A DNA stretch of 64,000 nucleotides from Streptomonospora nanhaiensis (GCF_026642255.1 NZ_CP113264.1:3410001-3474000); one strand, 5' to 3'; shown: positions 16,494 through 25,049, counted from the first letter of the stretch. Notes: generated from the letters alone by a model not told the origin. Program-made: numbers and translations.

Positions 16494-17750
16494 TCAGCGC
16501 TCCCGTCGGCGCTCCCCGTAGGTGAGGCGGCGCAGCAGGGTCTCGGCGGGACCCCGGTGACCCGTGAGCCTCTGGAGTTCGGAGAGGACGACGGTCGCGA
16601 TCCAGGTCAGGAGCGCCACCGCGGCGGCCCCTGCGGCGCCCGTGCTCCCCCCGAGCCCTCCCGCGAAGGGGGAGAAGACCGCCGTGAAGACCACCGACTG
16701 GAGCAGGTAGGAGGTCATCGACCGCTGGCCGGTGGCGGCGACGGCCCGGGTGAGCCCGGAGGGCTCGGCCCCCCGCTCCAGGACCCGCCCGGCGGCCAGT
16801 CCGAACACGGCGGCCCAGCCCAGACCCCCGAGCGGCCCGGTGAACTCCTGGAGCAGGCTCAGCGCGTCGGTGGAGACCCACGTGTCCAGGAGGCCCGCGC
16901 CGACCAGGCCGTGGGGGAGCCCCGCCAGGACGGCCAGGCCCAGACCGCCCGCGGCGGTGCCCCGGAGCAGCGCGCGGTGCCGCTCGGGCTCCTCCAGGAC
17001 GCGGCGGCGGGCCGCCCAGACGCCCAGCGCGGCCGGGGGGACCACGAACATCAGCATGGTGACGGGTGTGTAGAGCAGCCATTCGGTGAAGTTCGCGGCC
17101 AGGGCCTCGGCCAGGGCGGCGACCGGTTCGGGTCGTTGCGCGACGGCGACCGCGGTCAGGGCCGGTTCGCCCTGGGGACCGGGTCCCGGCCCCTGTGCCA
17201 GCGACACCAGCACCCAGGCGAGGGGGAGGACGGCATAGGCGGTGATGACGCCCGCGCCGACGGCCAGCAGGGTGCGGTCCCGTGCCCGCAGGAGCCCGGC
17301 GAACAGCAGGAGGGTGAGTCCGTACGTACCGATGATGTCGACCGGCAGCAGCAGGACACCGTGGACGAGCCCGATGAGGACCATCCACATCCCCCTGCGC
17401 CTCAGGATCCGGCGGGCGCCGGCCCAGGCGTCGCCCCGGGGGTCGAGGCGCCGCAGCAGCTGCACGGTGCCGTAGCCGAACAGGAACGCGAAGAGCGGTA
17501 TGGCGCGCCTGTCGACCAGCGCTGCCTGGACCAGGGTGACCGCCCGGTCGGCGGCGCCGGTGGCGGTCTCCGCGTCGTAGGGCTGGTCGAGGAAGTGGCC
17601 GACGTTGACCAGCGCGATGAAGAGCAGCATGAGGCCGCGGGCGAGGTCGGGGGCCAGGACCCGCTGGGCGACCGGGGTCGGCCGGTGCGGGCCAGGGGGC
17701 CGTTCGGGGGGTCCGCCCGCCGATGGCGGGCCGGGGGGTGACGCGCTCAT
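16494..17750 (-). CDS. DUF418 domain-containing integral membrane protein
   Basis: The 418-residue polytopic protein has about ten transmembrane segments and the DUF418/YeiB-like features: DLARGLMLLFIALVNV near the N-terminus, FAFLFGYG, then the C-terminal GQRSMTSYLLQSVVF...GP-E-LLRRLTYG pattern. The biochemical role of DUF418 is not established; relatives are related to acyltransferase-like membrane proteins. The ATG has GGGAG 6 nt upstream and begins after an upstream frame that has no coding character. Confidence 0.88.
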   Translation of the reverse strand: MSASPPGPPSAGGPPERPPGPHRPTPVAQRVLAPDLARGLMLLFIALVNVGHFLDQPYDAETATGAADRAVTLVQAALVDRRAIPLFAFLFGYGTVQLLRRLDPRGDAWAGARRILRRRGMWMVLIGLVHGVLLLPVDIIGTYGLTLLLFAGLLRARDRTLLAVGAGVITAYAVLPLAWVLVSLAQGPGPGPQGEPALTAVAVAQRPEPVAALAEALAANFTEWLLYTPVTMLMFVVPPAALGVWAARRRVLEEPERHRALLRGTAAGGLGLAVLAGLPHGLVGAGLLDTWVSTDALSLLQEFTGPLGGLGWAAVFGLAAGRVLERGAEPSGLTRAVAATGQRSMTSYLLQSVVFTAVFSPFAGGLGGSTGAAGAAAVALLTWIATVVLSELQRLTGHRGPAETLLRRLTYGERRRER

Positions 17751-18112
17751 GGGAACTCCCGTGCGGGGACGACGGGAAGGGGCCGTACCGGGCCCGCTTC
17801 GCCTGGAGACGGGGCGATCCGTCCGACCTGGAGGGACGCGGGGCAGGGGTCGGCCTGAAGGGGTGCCGGAACGCAACCTACCAACCGGCCCCCGCTCCCG
17901 TCGAAGGACTTCCGGTCCGGCGGGCACGTTCGGCCCCTGCCTCCTCCCCCCGGCACAGGGCTGGCCCCAGGGGCGGGTTCCGCCGCTCCCCGGGAGCGGG
18001 GGGACGTCCTCGCGGCCGGCCGGCGCGGTCCGCACCGCCGGGCCCTCCCGGTGCCCGCCGCCCCGTACCGGAGGGGGCTGCGGAGCCCGGCGCATCTGCT
18101 ACCGTCGTCGCC
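17751..18112. other. Intergenic region upstream of the ThrRS leader
   Basis: 362 bp lie between the divergent DUF418 gene and the ThrRS leader peptide. I see short GC-rich inverted repeats around 17960-18010 and the TACCGT box at the right end, but no gene. Confidence 0.45.
18100..18105 (+). promoter_or_regulatory. -10 box of the attenuated ThrRS operon
   Basis: TACCGT is followed by exactly seven bases and then the ATG of the Thr-rich leader peptide. This is the spacing of an actinobacterial TANNNT box to a leaderless start. The -35 region is not clear. Confidence 0.55.
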
Positions 18113-18163
18113 ATGAAGCGCGCTGCCATGACGACGACGCCGGAGAGTGTCCCGGCGCGCTGA
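18113..18163 (+). CDS. Threonine-codon leader peptide (attenuator)
   Basis: A 16-codon frame reads MKRAAMTTTPESVPAR with three consecutive ACG threonine codons. It has no ribosome-binding site but starts seven bases after a TACCGT box, so it is probably a leaderless leader peptide. A small hairpin can form from CGCCGG (18138-18143 region) and CCGGCG (18153-18158 region), just 3' of the Thr codons. It is followed by a terminator and then a threonyl-tRNA synthetase gene. This is the layout of ribosome-mediated attenuation: stalling at the Thr codons when charged tRNA-Thr is scarce would favour read-through. Confidence 0.75.
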   Translation: MKRAAMTTTPESVPAR

Positions 18164-18176
18164 CAGACGTCTTGTT

Positions 18177-18208
18177 CGAAGCCCCGGGGCGAGTGCCCCG
18201 GGGCTTCG
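18177..18208 (+). terminator. Attenuator hairpin before the ThrRS gene
   Basis: CGAAGCCCCGGGGC (18177-18190) pairs perfectly with 18195-18208 across a GAGT tetraloop. It lies 13 nt after the leader-peptide stop and 39 nt before the ThrRS ATG. There is no T-run, which is common for terminators in such genomes. Confidence 0.75.
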
Positions 18209-18247
18209 CCGTGCGGCCACTCGCTCCACCCACGCGAGGAGACCGCC

Positions 18248-19495
18248 ATGCACGACCACCGCAAGCTGGGCCGTGAGCTGGAGCTGTTCGGCACCGACCC
18301 GCTGATCGGCTCGGGCCTTCCCTACTGGCTTCCGGACGGCGCCGCCGTCCGGCACGCGCTGGAGGAGTACGTCCGCACCGTCGAGAGGAGGGCGGGCTAC
18401 CAGCACGTCTACTCGCCCGTGCTGGGCAAGCGGGAGCTCTACGAGATCTCCGGGCACTGGTCGCACTACCGCGACGACATGTTCCCGCCCATGGAGCCGG
18501 GGGCGCGGGGCGCCGGCGGGGAGGGCTCCGAACAGCTCGTCCTGCGGCCGAGCCTGTGCCCCCACCACGCGGTGATCTTCCGGTCCCGCTCGCGCAGCCA
18601 CAGGGAGCTCCCCCTGCGCATGGCCGAGCTGGGCGGCATGTACCGGTCCGAGCCCTCGGGCGTGCTCGGCGGACTCACCCGGGTCCGCGCCATCCAGCTC
18701 AACGACGCGCACGTCTTCTGCGCCCCGGAACAGGTCGGGGCGGAGGCGGGGGCGGCACTGGAGCTGATCCGCCGGGCCTACCGGGCGCTGGGGATCACCC
18801 CGGCCCGGTACAGGCTGTCGCTGCCCGGACCGGGAGGCAAGTACGTCGCCTCCCCCGAGCTGTGGCGGCGCTCCACCGCCCTGCTCGCCCGGGTCCTGGA
18901 CGACTCCGGCCTGCCCTACGAGGCGGTCGAGGGGGAAGCCGCGTTCTACGGGCCCAAGATCGACGTCCAGGTCGCCGACGGCGCGGGACGGGAGTCCACC
19001 CTGTCCACCGTCCAGGTCGACTTCCACCAGCCCGAGCGGTTCGACCTGCACTACGTGGGCGCGGACGGCGCGAGGCACCGGCCGGTCATGGTCCACCGCA
19101 GCATCGTCGGCAGTGTGGAGCGGGCGGTGGCCCACCTGATCGAACAGCACGGGGGCGTGTTCCCCGCCTGGCTCGCCCCCGTCCAGCTGGAGGTCCTGCC
19201 GGTGAGCGACGACCAGGGCGCCGAGGCCGGGGAGTTCGCCCGCAGGTGCGCGGAGCTGGACCTGCGGGCCCGGGTGAGCCCCCCGGACAGGGGCAGCCTG
19301 GGCGCGCGGATCCGCGCGGCCCGGCTCGTGCCCTACCAGGCGGTCGTCGGGGCGCGGGAGGCCGCCGAGGGGACCGTGGCCCTGCGCCTGCGCGACGGCC
19401 GCCGCCTGGACCCGCTGCCGGCGGCGGAGGTCCTGGAACGGGTCCGGGGTCTGGTGGGGGCGCACCGCACCGACCTGTGGGACGCGGCCCCCTGA
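18248..19495 (+). CDS. thrS: Threonyl-tRNA synthetase paralogue lacking TGS and editing domains
   Basis: The 415-residue class II synthetase charges tRNA-Thr. It starts directly in the catalytic core (motif 1 near LPYWLPDGAAVRHALEEYV), has motif 2 in GGMYRSEPSGVLGGLTRVR, and motif 3 in VHRSIVGSVERA. The three zinc ligands expected for threonine recognition are kept: Cys in SLCPHH, His in NDAHVFC, His in VMVHRS. The C-terminal 95 residues form the anticodon-binding domain (WLAPVQLEVLPVSD onwards). The N-terminal TGS and editing domains of ordinary ThrRS (about 640 residues) are absent, so proofreading of Ser-tRNA-Thr cannot occur here. GAGGAGA lies 6 nt before the ATG. The attenuator upstream suggests a stress-induced backup enzyme, possibly against ThrRS inhibitors (inference). 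Confidence 0.92.
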   Translation: MHDHRKLGRELELFGTDPLIGSGLPYWLPDGAAVRHALEEYVRTVERRAGYQHVYSPVLGKRELYEISGHWSHYRDDMFPPMEPGARGAGGEGSEQLVLRPSLCPHHAVIFRSRSRSHRELPLRMAELGGMYRSEPSGVLGGLTRVRAIQLNDAHVFCAPEQVGAEAGAALELIRRAYRALGITPARYRLSLPGPGGKYVASPELWRRSTALLARVLDDSGLPYEAVEGEAAFYGPKIDVQVADGAGRESTLSTVQVDFHQPERFDLHYVGADGARHRPVMVHRSIVGSVERAVAHLIEQHGGVFPAWLAPVQLEVLPVSDDQGAEAGEFARRCAELDLRARVSPPDRGSLGARIRAARLVPYQAVVGAREAAEGTVALRLRDGRRLDPLPAAEVLERVRGLVGAHRTDLWDAAP

Positions 19496-19669
19496 CCGTG
19501 TCGCCGCCGTCCCGGCCCCCGCCGAGGGGCCGGGGCCCGGGGCGCCGCGGACCGCCCCTCCGGGGGCGGGCCGCAGGGGCGGGGCCGCCCGGGACGACCG
19601 TTCTGTCCCCGCCGGGGCCCCCGCCCGGGTAGCCTCGACCCGTTCCCCGGACGTTGCAGGAGGCACGTG

Positions 19670-20725
19670 GTGTCCCACACCTGGACCGCGATCGACTTCG
19701 AGACCGCCAACCACGACCGCGGCAGCGCGTGCGCGGTCGGCCTGGTGCGCGTCCGCGACGGCGCGGTCGTGGACCGGTTCACCACCCTCATCCGGCCGCC
19801 CCGGCAGGTGGACTTCTTCTCGCGGCACAACATCGCCGTGCACGGCATCACCGCCGCCGACGTCGCCGACGCCCCCGGATGGCCCGAGGCGCACGCCCGC
19901 ATCGTGGAGTTCGCCGACGGGGACCCGCTGGTGGCGCACAACGCCGCCTTCGACATCGGCGTGCTGCGCCAGGCCTGCGCCCACACGGGGCTGTCCCACC
20001 CGGCGTGGGAGTACGCGTGCACGCTCGCGCTGTCCAGGCGCACCTGGGCGGACCTGCCCGACCACAAGCTGCCCACGGTGTGCGCCCACATCGGCCACCG
20101 GGTGCTCCACCACCACCGTGCCGACGCCGACGCCGAGGCCGCCGCGAGCATCATGATCGCGGCCATGACCCGCTACGGGACCTCCTCCCTCGCCGACCTC
20201 GCCCGCGCCGCCCGCCTGGACCTGCGCCGGGTGGAGGCGGCCGGGGCCCTCCCGGTCCAGGAGGCCCTGCCCGTGGGGGCGGGGACCGCCGCGCAGCCCC
20301 CGGCCTCCGCCGCGCGTGCGGCGGGCGGCCCGTCCGCGCCCGCCCGCGCGGCGACGGCTCCCGGCCCCGTCGCGGGTGAGGACCGCTTCAGCAGGTGGCA
20401 GAGGGTCGCCCAGACACCGCTCCCCGAACCCTCCCCGGACGCCGACCCCGCCGGCCCCCTGTACGGGCGCACCGTGTGCGTGTCCGGCGACCTGGCCTCC
20501 ATGGACAAGCCCGAGGTGTGGCGGCGCGTGGCCGAGGCGGGCGGGCGCCCCGCCAAGAACGTGACCCGGAAGACCGACGTGCTCGTCCTGGGCGGCCACG
20601 ACGGGACCGGCAAGACCTCCAAGCACCGCCAGGCCGAGGCCTACCGCGAGCGCGGCCAGCGCATCGACCTCGTCACCGAGGACGAACTCCTGGCCCTGCT
20701 GGGGATGACCACCGCCGGCCCCTGA
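19670..20725 (+). CDS. DEDDh 3'-5' exonuclease with C-terminal BRCT domain
   Basis: The 351-residue protein joins a DNA polymerase III epsilon-like exonuclease to a BRCT domain. The DEDDh motifs are present: AIDFETAN (Asp, Glu), VAHNAAFDIG (Asp), and HHHRADADAEAA (His, Asp) near residues 5-150. A linker rich in Ala/Pro (about 190-265) leads to a BRCT domain (LYGRTVCVSGDL, GGRPAKNVTRKTDVLVLG, about 268-345), the type found in DNA ligase A. It probably acts in DNA repair or processing of branched ends. Two adjacent GTG codons follow AGGAGG; the second gives the better 6-nt spacing. Confidence 0.9.
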   Translation: MSHTWTAIDFETANHDRGSACAVGLVRVRDGAVVDRFTTLIRPPRQVDFFSRHNIAVHGITAADVADAPGWPEAHARIVEFADGDPLVAHNAAFDIGVLRQACAHTGLSHPAWEYACTLALSRRTWADLPDHKLPTVCAHIGHRVLHHHRADADAEAAASIMIAAMTRYGTSSLADLARAARLDLRRVEAAGALPVQEALPVGAGTAAQPPASAARAAGGPSAPARAATAPGPVAGEDRFSRWQRVAQTPLPEPSPDADPAGPLYGRTVCVSGDLASMDKPEVWRRVAEAGGRPAKNVTRKTDVLVLGGHDGTGKTSKHRQAEAYRERGQRIDLVTEDELLALLGMTTAGP

Positions 20726-20754
20726 CCGGCGCCGGGCCGTGCTCCCGCGGGAAC

Positions 20755-20799
20755 GGCGGAGCCGCCCGCGCCCCGGTCGGGTGCGCGGGCGGCTCCGCC
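20755..20799. terminator. Bidirectional terminator hairpin
   Basis: A perfect 17-bp stem (GGCGGAGCCGCCCGCGC, 20755-20771, pairing with 20783-20799) with an 11-nt loop lies between the convergent exonuclease and baeRF-type genes. Confidence 0.8.
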
Positions 20800-20809
20800 G
20801 ACTGTCCGG

Positions 20810-21946
20810 CTACTGCCTGGGGAAGCGCAGGGTGGCCCCGCTCTCGGAGCTGGTCCGCCCGTGGTCGAGCAGTTCGGTGAACCCGGCGTCCGCCATGACC
20901 GCCGAGCGCAGCATCAGCGCGCTGGCCGGGGCCCGGAAGGCCGCGTTCGGATCGTCCAGGCCCTTGGGGTCGGTGTCCACGAGCAGCGGTTCGTTGAACG
21001 ACCCCCACAGCTCGGGCTCCCCGTCGCGTTCGGCGCCCAGGAGGAGGGTCTCCACCCGTGCCTCCGACAGCATCGGCAGGAGGGGCGTGGTCCCGCGCAC
21101 CGCCTGGTCGTGGGCGAGCTTGCGCTGGTAGTCCTCCAGGAACGCGTCGTGCCTCTCCACGACGAACTCGCGCAGGGCGTCCTCGGCGGCCTTGTGCAGC
21201 CGCTCCTCGGCGTCGGTCCCGCCGCGCCCTCCCGGGACGACCCGGATCGGGACGGTGAGCTGGCGCGGGCCCAGGTTGTCGCGCAGGTAGGCGATGGCCT
21301 CCTCGTCGCCGCCGACGATGATGAGCTCGGCGCCGACCCTGCGGGCGGCCTCGCGCACGTGCTCGGCCACCTTCGCGGTGTTCTCCCGCCACAGTTCCTG
21401 GGCGGCGTGCGAGTCGGCTCCCGGGCCGCCGGGGTTGTTGCGCTGTCCGCGGCCTCCGCGCCCGCCCAGGCCGTCGATGTTGCGGAGGGATTCCCCGGCG
21501 GCGTCGGTCTCCATGACCGGTGCCCGGGTCGGTCGGGCGGCGTAGGCCGTGACCTTGGCGTTGACCCGGTCCAGGGCCACCAGCACGTAGGGCAGGCGGC
21601 GGCCCCGGTCGACGGCCAGGGGGAGCACGTCCGGGACGGGAAGGTACGCGGCCCGGTCCTGGACGGGGATTTCGCCCAGGGTGTGGGCGCCGAGAAGGGT
21701 TCCCTCGGAGGCGAAGAGGGCCTGCCCGTGGTCGCCGTAGGCGCGGGACGTCTTCTCCCCGACCGCCTGTTCCAGGACGTCGAGGGTGGCCTCGTCCGTG
21801 CCCAGCGCGGCGAGCTCCTCACGCAGGTGCCGCCAGCGCAGTTCGATCTTCTTGTCGGCGTCGGTGGTGTCGCGGCTGGTGTCCATGTGAACCGAAGCCA
21901 CCGGAGCGCCGCTCTCGTACAGAGGTCGCAGAAAACCCATGTCCAT
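20810..21946 (-). CDS. Bacterial archaeo-eukaryotic release-factor-like protein (baeRF2 / Rv2629 type)
   Basis: The protein, about 378 residues, resembles the actinobacterial Rv2629 family. It opens with LRPLYESGAPVASVHMDTSRDTTDADKK, has a middle domain with YVLVALDRVNAKVTAYA, and ends with a strand-rich domain (RVETLLLGAE). These proteins share the fold of eRF1/Pelota domains 2-3; a role in translation stress or hibernation is suspected but unproven. A Gly/Arg/Asn-rich insert (about 150-175) replaces the GGQ-like loop region with GGRGGRGQRNN. The start is uncertain: ATG 21946, ATG 21940, or GTG 21967/21982 behind AGGAGG. A CGTACGTACG palindrome sits in the promoter region near 22034. Confidence 0.8.
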   Translation of the reverse strand: MDMGFLRPLYESGAPVASVHMDTSRDTTDADKKIELRWRHLREELAALGTDEATLDVLEQAVGEKTSRAYGDHGQALFASEGTLLGAHTLGEIPVQDRAAYLPVPDVLPLAVDRGRRLPYVLVALDRVNAKVTAYAARPTRAPVMETDAAGESLRNIDGLGGRGGRGQRNNPGGPGADSHAAQELWRENTAKVAEHVREAARRVGAELIIVGGDEEAIAYLRDNLGPRQLTVPIRVVPGGRGGTDAEERLHKAAEDALREFVVERHDAFLEDYQRKLAHDQAVRGTTPLLPMLSEARVETLLLGAERDGEPELWGSFNEPLLVDTDPKGLDDPNAAFRAPASALMLRSAVMADAGFTELLDHGRTSSESGATLRFPRQ

Positions 21947-22193
21947 GTATCCGCGGGGCGTGGTCACCCCCGCCCCGCCCACCTCCTTCTCGGGGTCGGC
22001 CTGCGGGCCATCCTGGGGCCAATGGTGCTAACCGTACGTACGCCACGTCGAGGGAGACACGCTCCTTGCCCAAGGATTTCCACGATTTGCCCGAGAACGG
22101 AACGGCCGCCACCCGACCGGAGAGGGTCGTGAACTGTCGGGCGCGGAAGGGTGCCGGGTCCCTAACGTCGGTGGTGGAAGAAGGAGGCGGGAC

Positions 22194-23069
22194 ATGCTGG
22201 ACAGGTTGAACCGGGCCCTGGAGCGGGTCGAGGAGGACCCCGGGGCTCCGCCGGACGCGGCCGCGATGGCGCGGGACGCGCTGACCTCGGAGCACCACCT
22301 CCGGCGGCTGTTCTCGGCCCTGGCGGGGATGTCGCTGTCGGAGTACGCGCGGCGGCGGAGGCTGACGCTGGCGGGGGCCGAGGTGCTCCACGGCGACGAC
22401 CCCCTGCTCGACGTCGCGGTCCGGTACGGCTACGGCTCGGCGGAGGCGTTCGCCCGGGCGTTCCGCTCCATGCACGGAGTGGGGCCCGGCGAGGCCCGCC
22501 GGACCGGTGCGGTACTCGCCTCCCAACCGCGGATGACGTTCCGCCTGACAGTCGAAGGGAGCACCACTGTGCGTTACCGGATCGTGGAGAAGGAGGCGTT
22601 CCGCCTCGTGGGGCCCAGGGCCCGGGTCCCCCTGGTGCACCGGGGACCCAACCCGGACATCGTCGCGTTCACGAAAGGGCTCGGACGGGCCGTGCTGGAG
22701 GAGGTGCGGCGGCTGTCCGACCAGGAGCCGCGCGGCGTCCTGTCGGTGAGCGTCCACCTCGGCTCCTCGCGGGAGGAGGGGACCGAGCTGGACTACTACC
22801 AGGCGGCGGCCACGACCGCTCCCGCGCCGTCGGGGATGGAGGTCCTGGAGGTGCCTGCCGGGACCTGGGTGGTCTTCCCGTACTCGGGGCCCTCGGCGGA
22901 CTTCCCCGAGCCTCTGCAGCGGCTGTGGTCGGACGCGTTCGGGCACTGGTTCCCGTCCCACCCGTCCTACCGGACCGTCGAGGGGCCGTCGATCCTGCGG
23001 GTGGAGTACGGGGAGGACTGCGCGAACGCCGAGGCCGAGCTGTGGCTGCCCGTCGAGCGGGCGGACTGA
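22194..23069 (+). CDS. AraC-family regulator with GyrI-like effector-binding domain
   Basis: The 291-residue regulator has an N-terminal AraC/XylS double helix-turn-helix (about 1-105; LRRLFSALAGMSLSEYARRRRLTLA and VAVRYGYGSAEAFARAFRSMHGVGPGEAR). The C-terminal GyrI/BacR-like ligand-binding domain (about 120-291) ends with WFPSHPSYRTVEGPSILRVEYG. The Rob/SoxS-GyrI architecture binds hydrophobic small molecules and often controls drug responses. AGGAGG precedes the ATG. A hairpin terminator follows the stop. Confidence 0.92.
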   Translation: MLDRLNRALERVEEDPGAPPDAAAMARDALTSEHHLRRLFSALAGMSLSEYARRRRLTLAGAEVLHGDDPLLDVAVRYGYGSAEAFARAFRSMHGVGPGEARRTGAVLASQPRMTFRLTVEGSTTVRYRIVEKEAFRLVGPRARVPLVHRGPNPDIVAFTKGLGRAVLEEVRRLSDQEPRGVLSVSVHLGSSREEGTELDYYQAAATTAPAPSGMEVLEVPAGTWVVFPYSGPSADFPEPLQRLWSDAFGHWFPSHPSYRTVEGPSILRVEYGEDCANAEAELWLPVERAD

Positions 23070-23414
23070 CCCGGCCGGACGGGGGCCCTGCGGCTCCGCC
23101 GTGCCCGCGTCCGGGCCTTCGGACGCGGGCACGGCCGCGCGGGGCGGACAGGAACAGGACCACCAGCGGCGGGATGAAGACCGATGCGGGCACGGCCGCC
23201 CGGAGCGGACCGCGCCGCGCCCCGCCCGTAGGGGGGGCGGGGCGCGGTGGTGTGCCGACACGTCTGCCCCGCGCGCGGAGCCGGAATCCCCCGGGCGTGC
23301 CGGTGGGAGGCCGTGCTCAGCCACCGCCGTCCGCGCGATCCCCCTCGGCCGCGTCCGGCGCCGCACGGATGCGCGCGACGCGGGCGGCGCGAACCCGCAG
23401 GTCAAGGGCGTGTC
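23070..23414. other. Intergenic region between AraC-like and MerR-like genes
   Basis: 345 bp hold a terminator hairpin at 23101-23132 and an imperfect direct repeat of about 24 bp (GCGGGCACGGCCGC core at about 23126 and 23187). A short minus-strand hydrophobic frame there (ASVFIPPLVVLFLSA) could be a gene remnant but is too short to name. Confidence 0.45.
23101..23132 (+). terminator. Terminator hairpin after the AraC-family gene
   Basis: GTGCCCGCGTCC (23101-23112) pairs exactly with 23121-23132 around an 8-nt loop, 31 bp past the stop codon. Confidence 0.7.
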
Positions 23415-23783
23415 CTACGGCGCCGCGACCTCGGTGGAGGCCGCCACGATGACGTCGTCGAGCAGCTTGCGGGAGCGCTGCAGGTCCCCGATCATCCGGT
23501 CGATGCGGTCGCGCTCCACCATCAGGTCAGCCACCAGGGTGCCGTCCGGCTCCGCCGGGCCGCCGTCGACGTCGCGCATGCACGGCAGCAGGGTCGCGAT
23601 CTTGGCACTGCACAGCCCCGCCGCGAACAGCTCCTGGATGCGCTCCACCCGGTCCTGCGCGGACTCGGCGTACTCGCGCTGACCGCCCGGTGTGCGCTCG
23701 GAGGACAGCAGGCCCTGCTGCTCGTAGTAGCGCAGCGACCGTGTGCTCACACCGCTGCGCCGCGCCAATTCACCGATCCGCAT
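23415..23783 (-). CDS. MerR-family transcriptional regulator
   Basis: The 122-residue MerR-type regulator opens with MRIGELARRSGVSTRSLRYYEQQGLL, has wing LSSERTPGGQREY, and carries a C-terminal antiparallel coiled coil (about 75-115). It has the short C-terminus of small-molecule or redox-type MerR proteins and a single Cys in the CMRDVDG loop plus one in AGLCSAKI. Divergent from the ene-reductase gene; the dyad in the elongated spacer between them (23811-23830) is its likely binding site. Confidence 0.92.
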   Translation of the reverse strand: MRIGELARRSGVSTRSLRYYEQQGLLSSERTPGGQREYAESAQDRVERIQELFAAGLCSAKIATLLPCMRDVDGGPAEPDGTLVADLMVERDRIDRMIGDLQRSRKLLDDVIVAASTEVAAP

Positions 23784-23806
23784 GGCCCAACTCACACTCC
23801 CCGCAC

Positions 23807-23838
23807 TTGAAGTTGACATTGGCGTCAACTCCTACGGT
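23807..23838 (+). promoter_or_regulatory. MerR-type promoter of the ene-reductase gene
   Basis: -35 TTGAAG (23807-23812) and -10 TACGGT (23833-23838) are separated by 20 bp, the elongated spacing typical of MerR-activated promoters. The spacer is filled by the dyad AGTTGAC-N6-GTCAACT (23811-23830). The start codon follows the -10 box by six bases, so the mRNA is probably leaderless. Confidence 0.75.
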
Positions 23839-23844
23839 AGCGGC

Positions 23845-24948
23845 ATGGACACCACATCCGGAACCTCTCCGCTGCTCACCCCCGCCCGCCTGGCCGGCAT
23901 CGACCTGCCCAACCGCCTCGTCATCGCCCCGATGACCCGCAACCGGGCCGAGCCCTCGGGCGCCGCGAGCGCTCTCATGGCCGAGTACTACGCCCAGCGC
24001 GCCTCGGCGGGCCTCGTCATCGCGGAGGCCTCCACCCCGAACGCGGTCGGCCAGACCTATCCGAACATCGCCGCCCTGCACCGCCCCGAGCACGTCGAGG
24101 GCTGGCGGGCGGTCACCCGCCGTGTGGCGGAGGCGGGCGGGCGCATGTTCCTCCAGATCCAGCACGGGGGCCGCGTCGGCCACCCCGCCACCAGCGGGCT
24201 GACGCCGGTGGCGCCCTCCCCCGTGGCCCTGCCCGACACGATCCACACACCCGGCGGCCGTCAGCCGGCCGTGACGCCCCGGGAGATGGACCGGGCCGAC
24301 ATCGACGGAACCGTCGCCGACTTCGCCGCCGCGGCCCGCCGGGCCGTGGACGCGGGCTTCCTCGGGGTGGAGGTCCACGCCGCCAACGGCTACCTCCTCC
24401 ACCAGTTCCTGGCTCCCACCACCAACCGGCGCCAGGACGCCTACGGCGGCGCCCCGCGGAACCGGATGCGGTTCGTGCTGGAGGTCGTCGGGGCCGTCGT
24501 CGACGAGATCGGCCCCGACCGGGTCGGTGTGCGCGTCTCCCCGGGCAACACCAGCAACGGCATCGCCGAGACCGCCGACGACATCGCGGCCCTGTACCCC
24601 GGGCTGACCGAGCGCCTGGACGCCCTGGGCCCCGCCTACCTGCACGTGGCCTTCGCCGACCCCGACAGCCGGGTCTGGAAGGAGATCCGCTCCCGCTGGT
24701 CGCGGACCCTGGTCGGCAACCCGGTCCTGCCCGCCGAGGGGATCCCCGCCGACGGGGGCCGGGCCGCGGGAGAGCGGATGCTGGAGGCCGGGGCCGACCT
24801 GGTCGCCCTGGGGCGCCCCTTCCTGGCCAACCCCGACCTCGTCGAGCGCATCCGTACCGGTGCTCCGGTCAACCCGGTGCGCGACAAGTACCTGATGTAC
24901 GTGGGGGGCGCCACCGGCTACACCGACTACCCCGCCGCGGCCCTCTGA
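23845..24948 (+). CDS. Old yellow enzyme family ene-reductase (NADH:flavin oxidoreductase)
   Basis: This 367-residue FMN-dependent TIM-barrel enzyme reduces activated C=C bonds. It shows LPNRLVIAPMTRNRA at the N-terminus, the substrate-binding His-Asn pair in VEVHAANGYLLHQFL, TNRRQDAYGG, the phosphate-binding region near GADLVALGRPFLANPDLVERI, and a C-terminal tail. HAAN (rather than HSAH) is the classical OYE His/Asn form. No ribosome-binding site; translation is probably leaderless. A divergent MerR regulator with a binding site in the promoter suggests induction by electrophiles or quinones (inference). Confidence 0.93.
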   Translation: MDTTSGTSPLLTPARLAGIDLPNRLVIAPMTRNRAEPSGAASALMAEYYAQRASAGLVIAEASTPNAVGQTYPNIAALHRPEHVEGWRAVTRRVAEAGGRMFLQIQHGGRVGHPATSGLTPVAPSPVALPDTIHTPGGRQPAVTPREMDRADIDGTVADFAAAARRAVDAGFLGVEVHAANGYLLHQFLAPTTNRRQDAYGGAPRNRMRFVLEVVGAVVDEIGPDRVGVRVSPGNTSNGIAETADDIAALYPGLTERLDALGPAYLHVAFADPDSRVWKEIRSRWSRTLVGNPVLPAEGIPADGGRAAGERMLEAGADLVALGRPFLANPDLVERIRTGAPVNPVRDKYLMYVGGATGYTDYPAAAL

Positions 24949-25049
24949 GCCCGGCGGCGGGCACCGCGCGGCGGGCCGCCCCGGAGCAGCCGTTCCCCGC
25001 CCCGGGCACGGAGGGGGCGGCCGGGGCCGGGCCTTGCCGGAGGCGCCGG

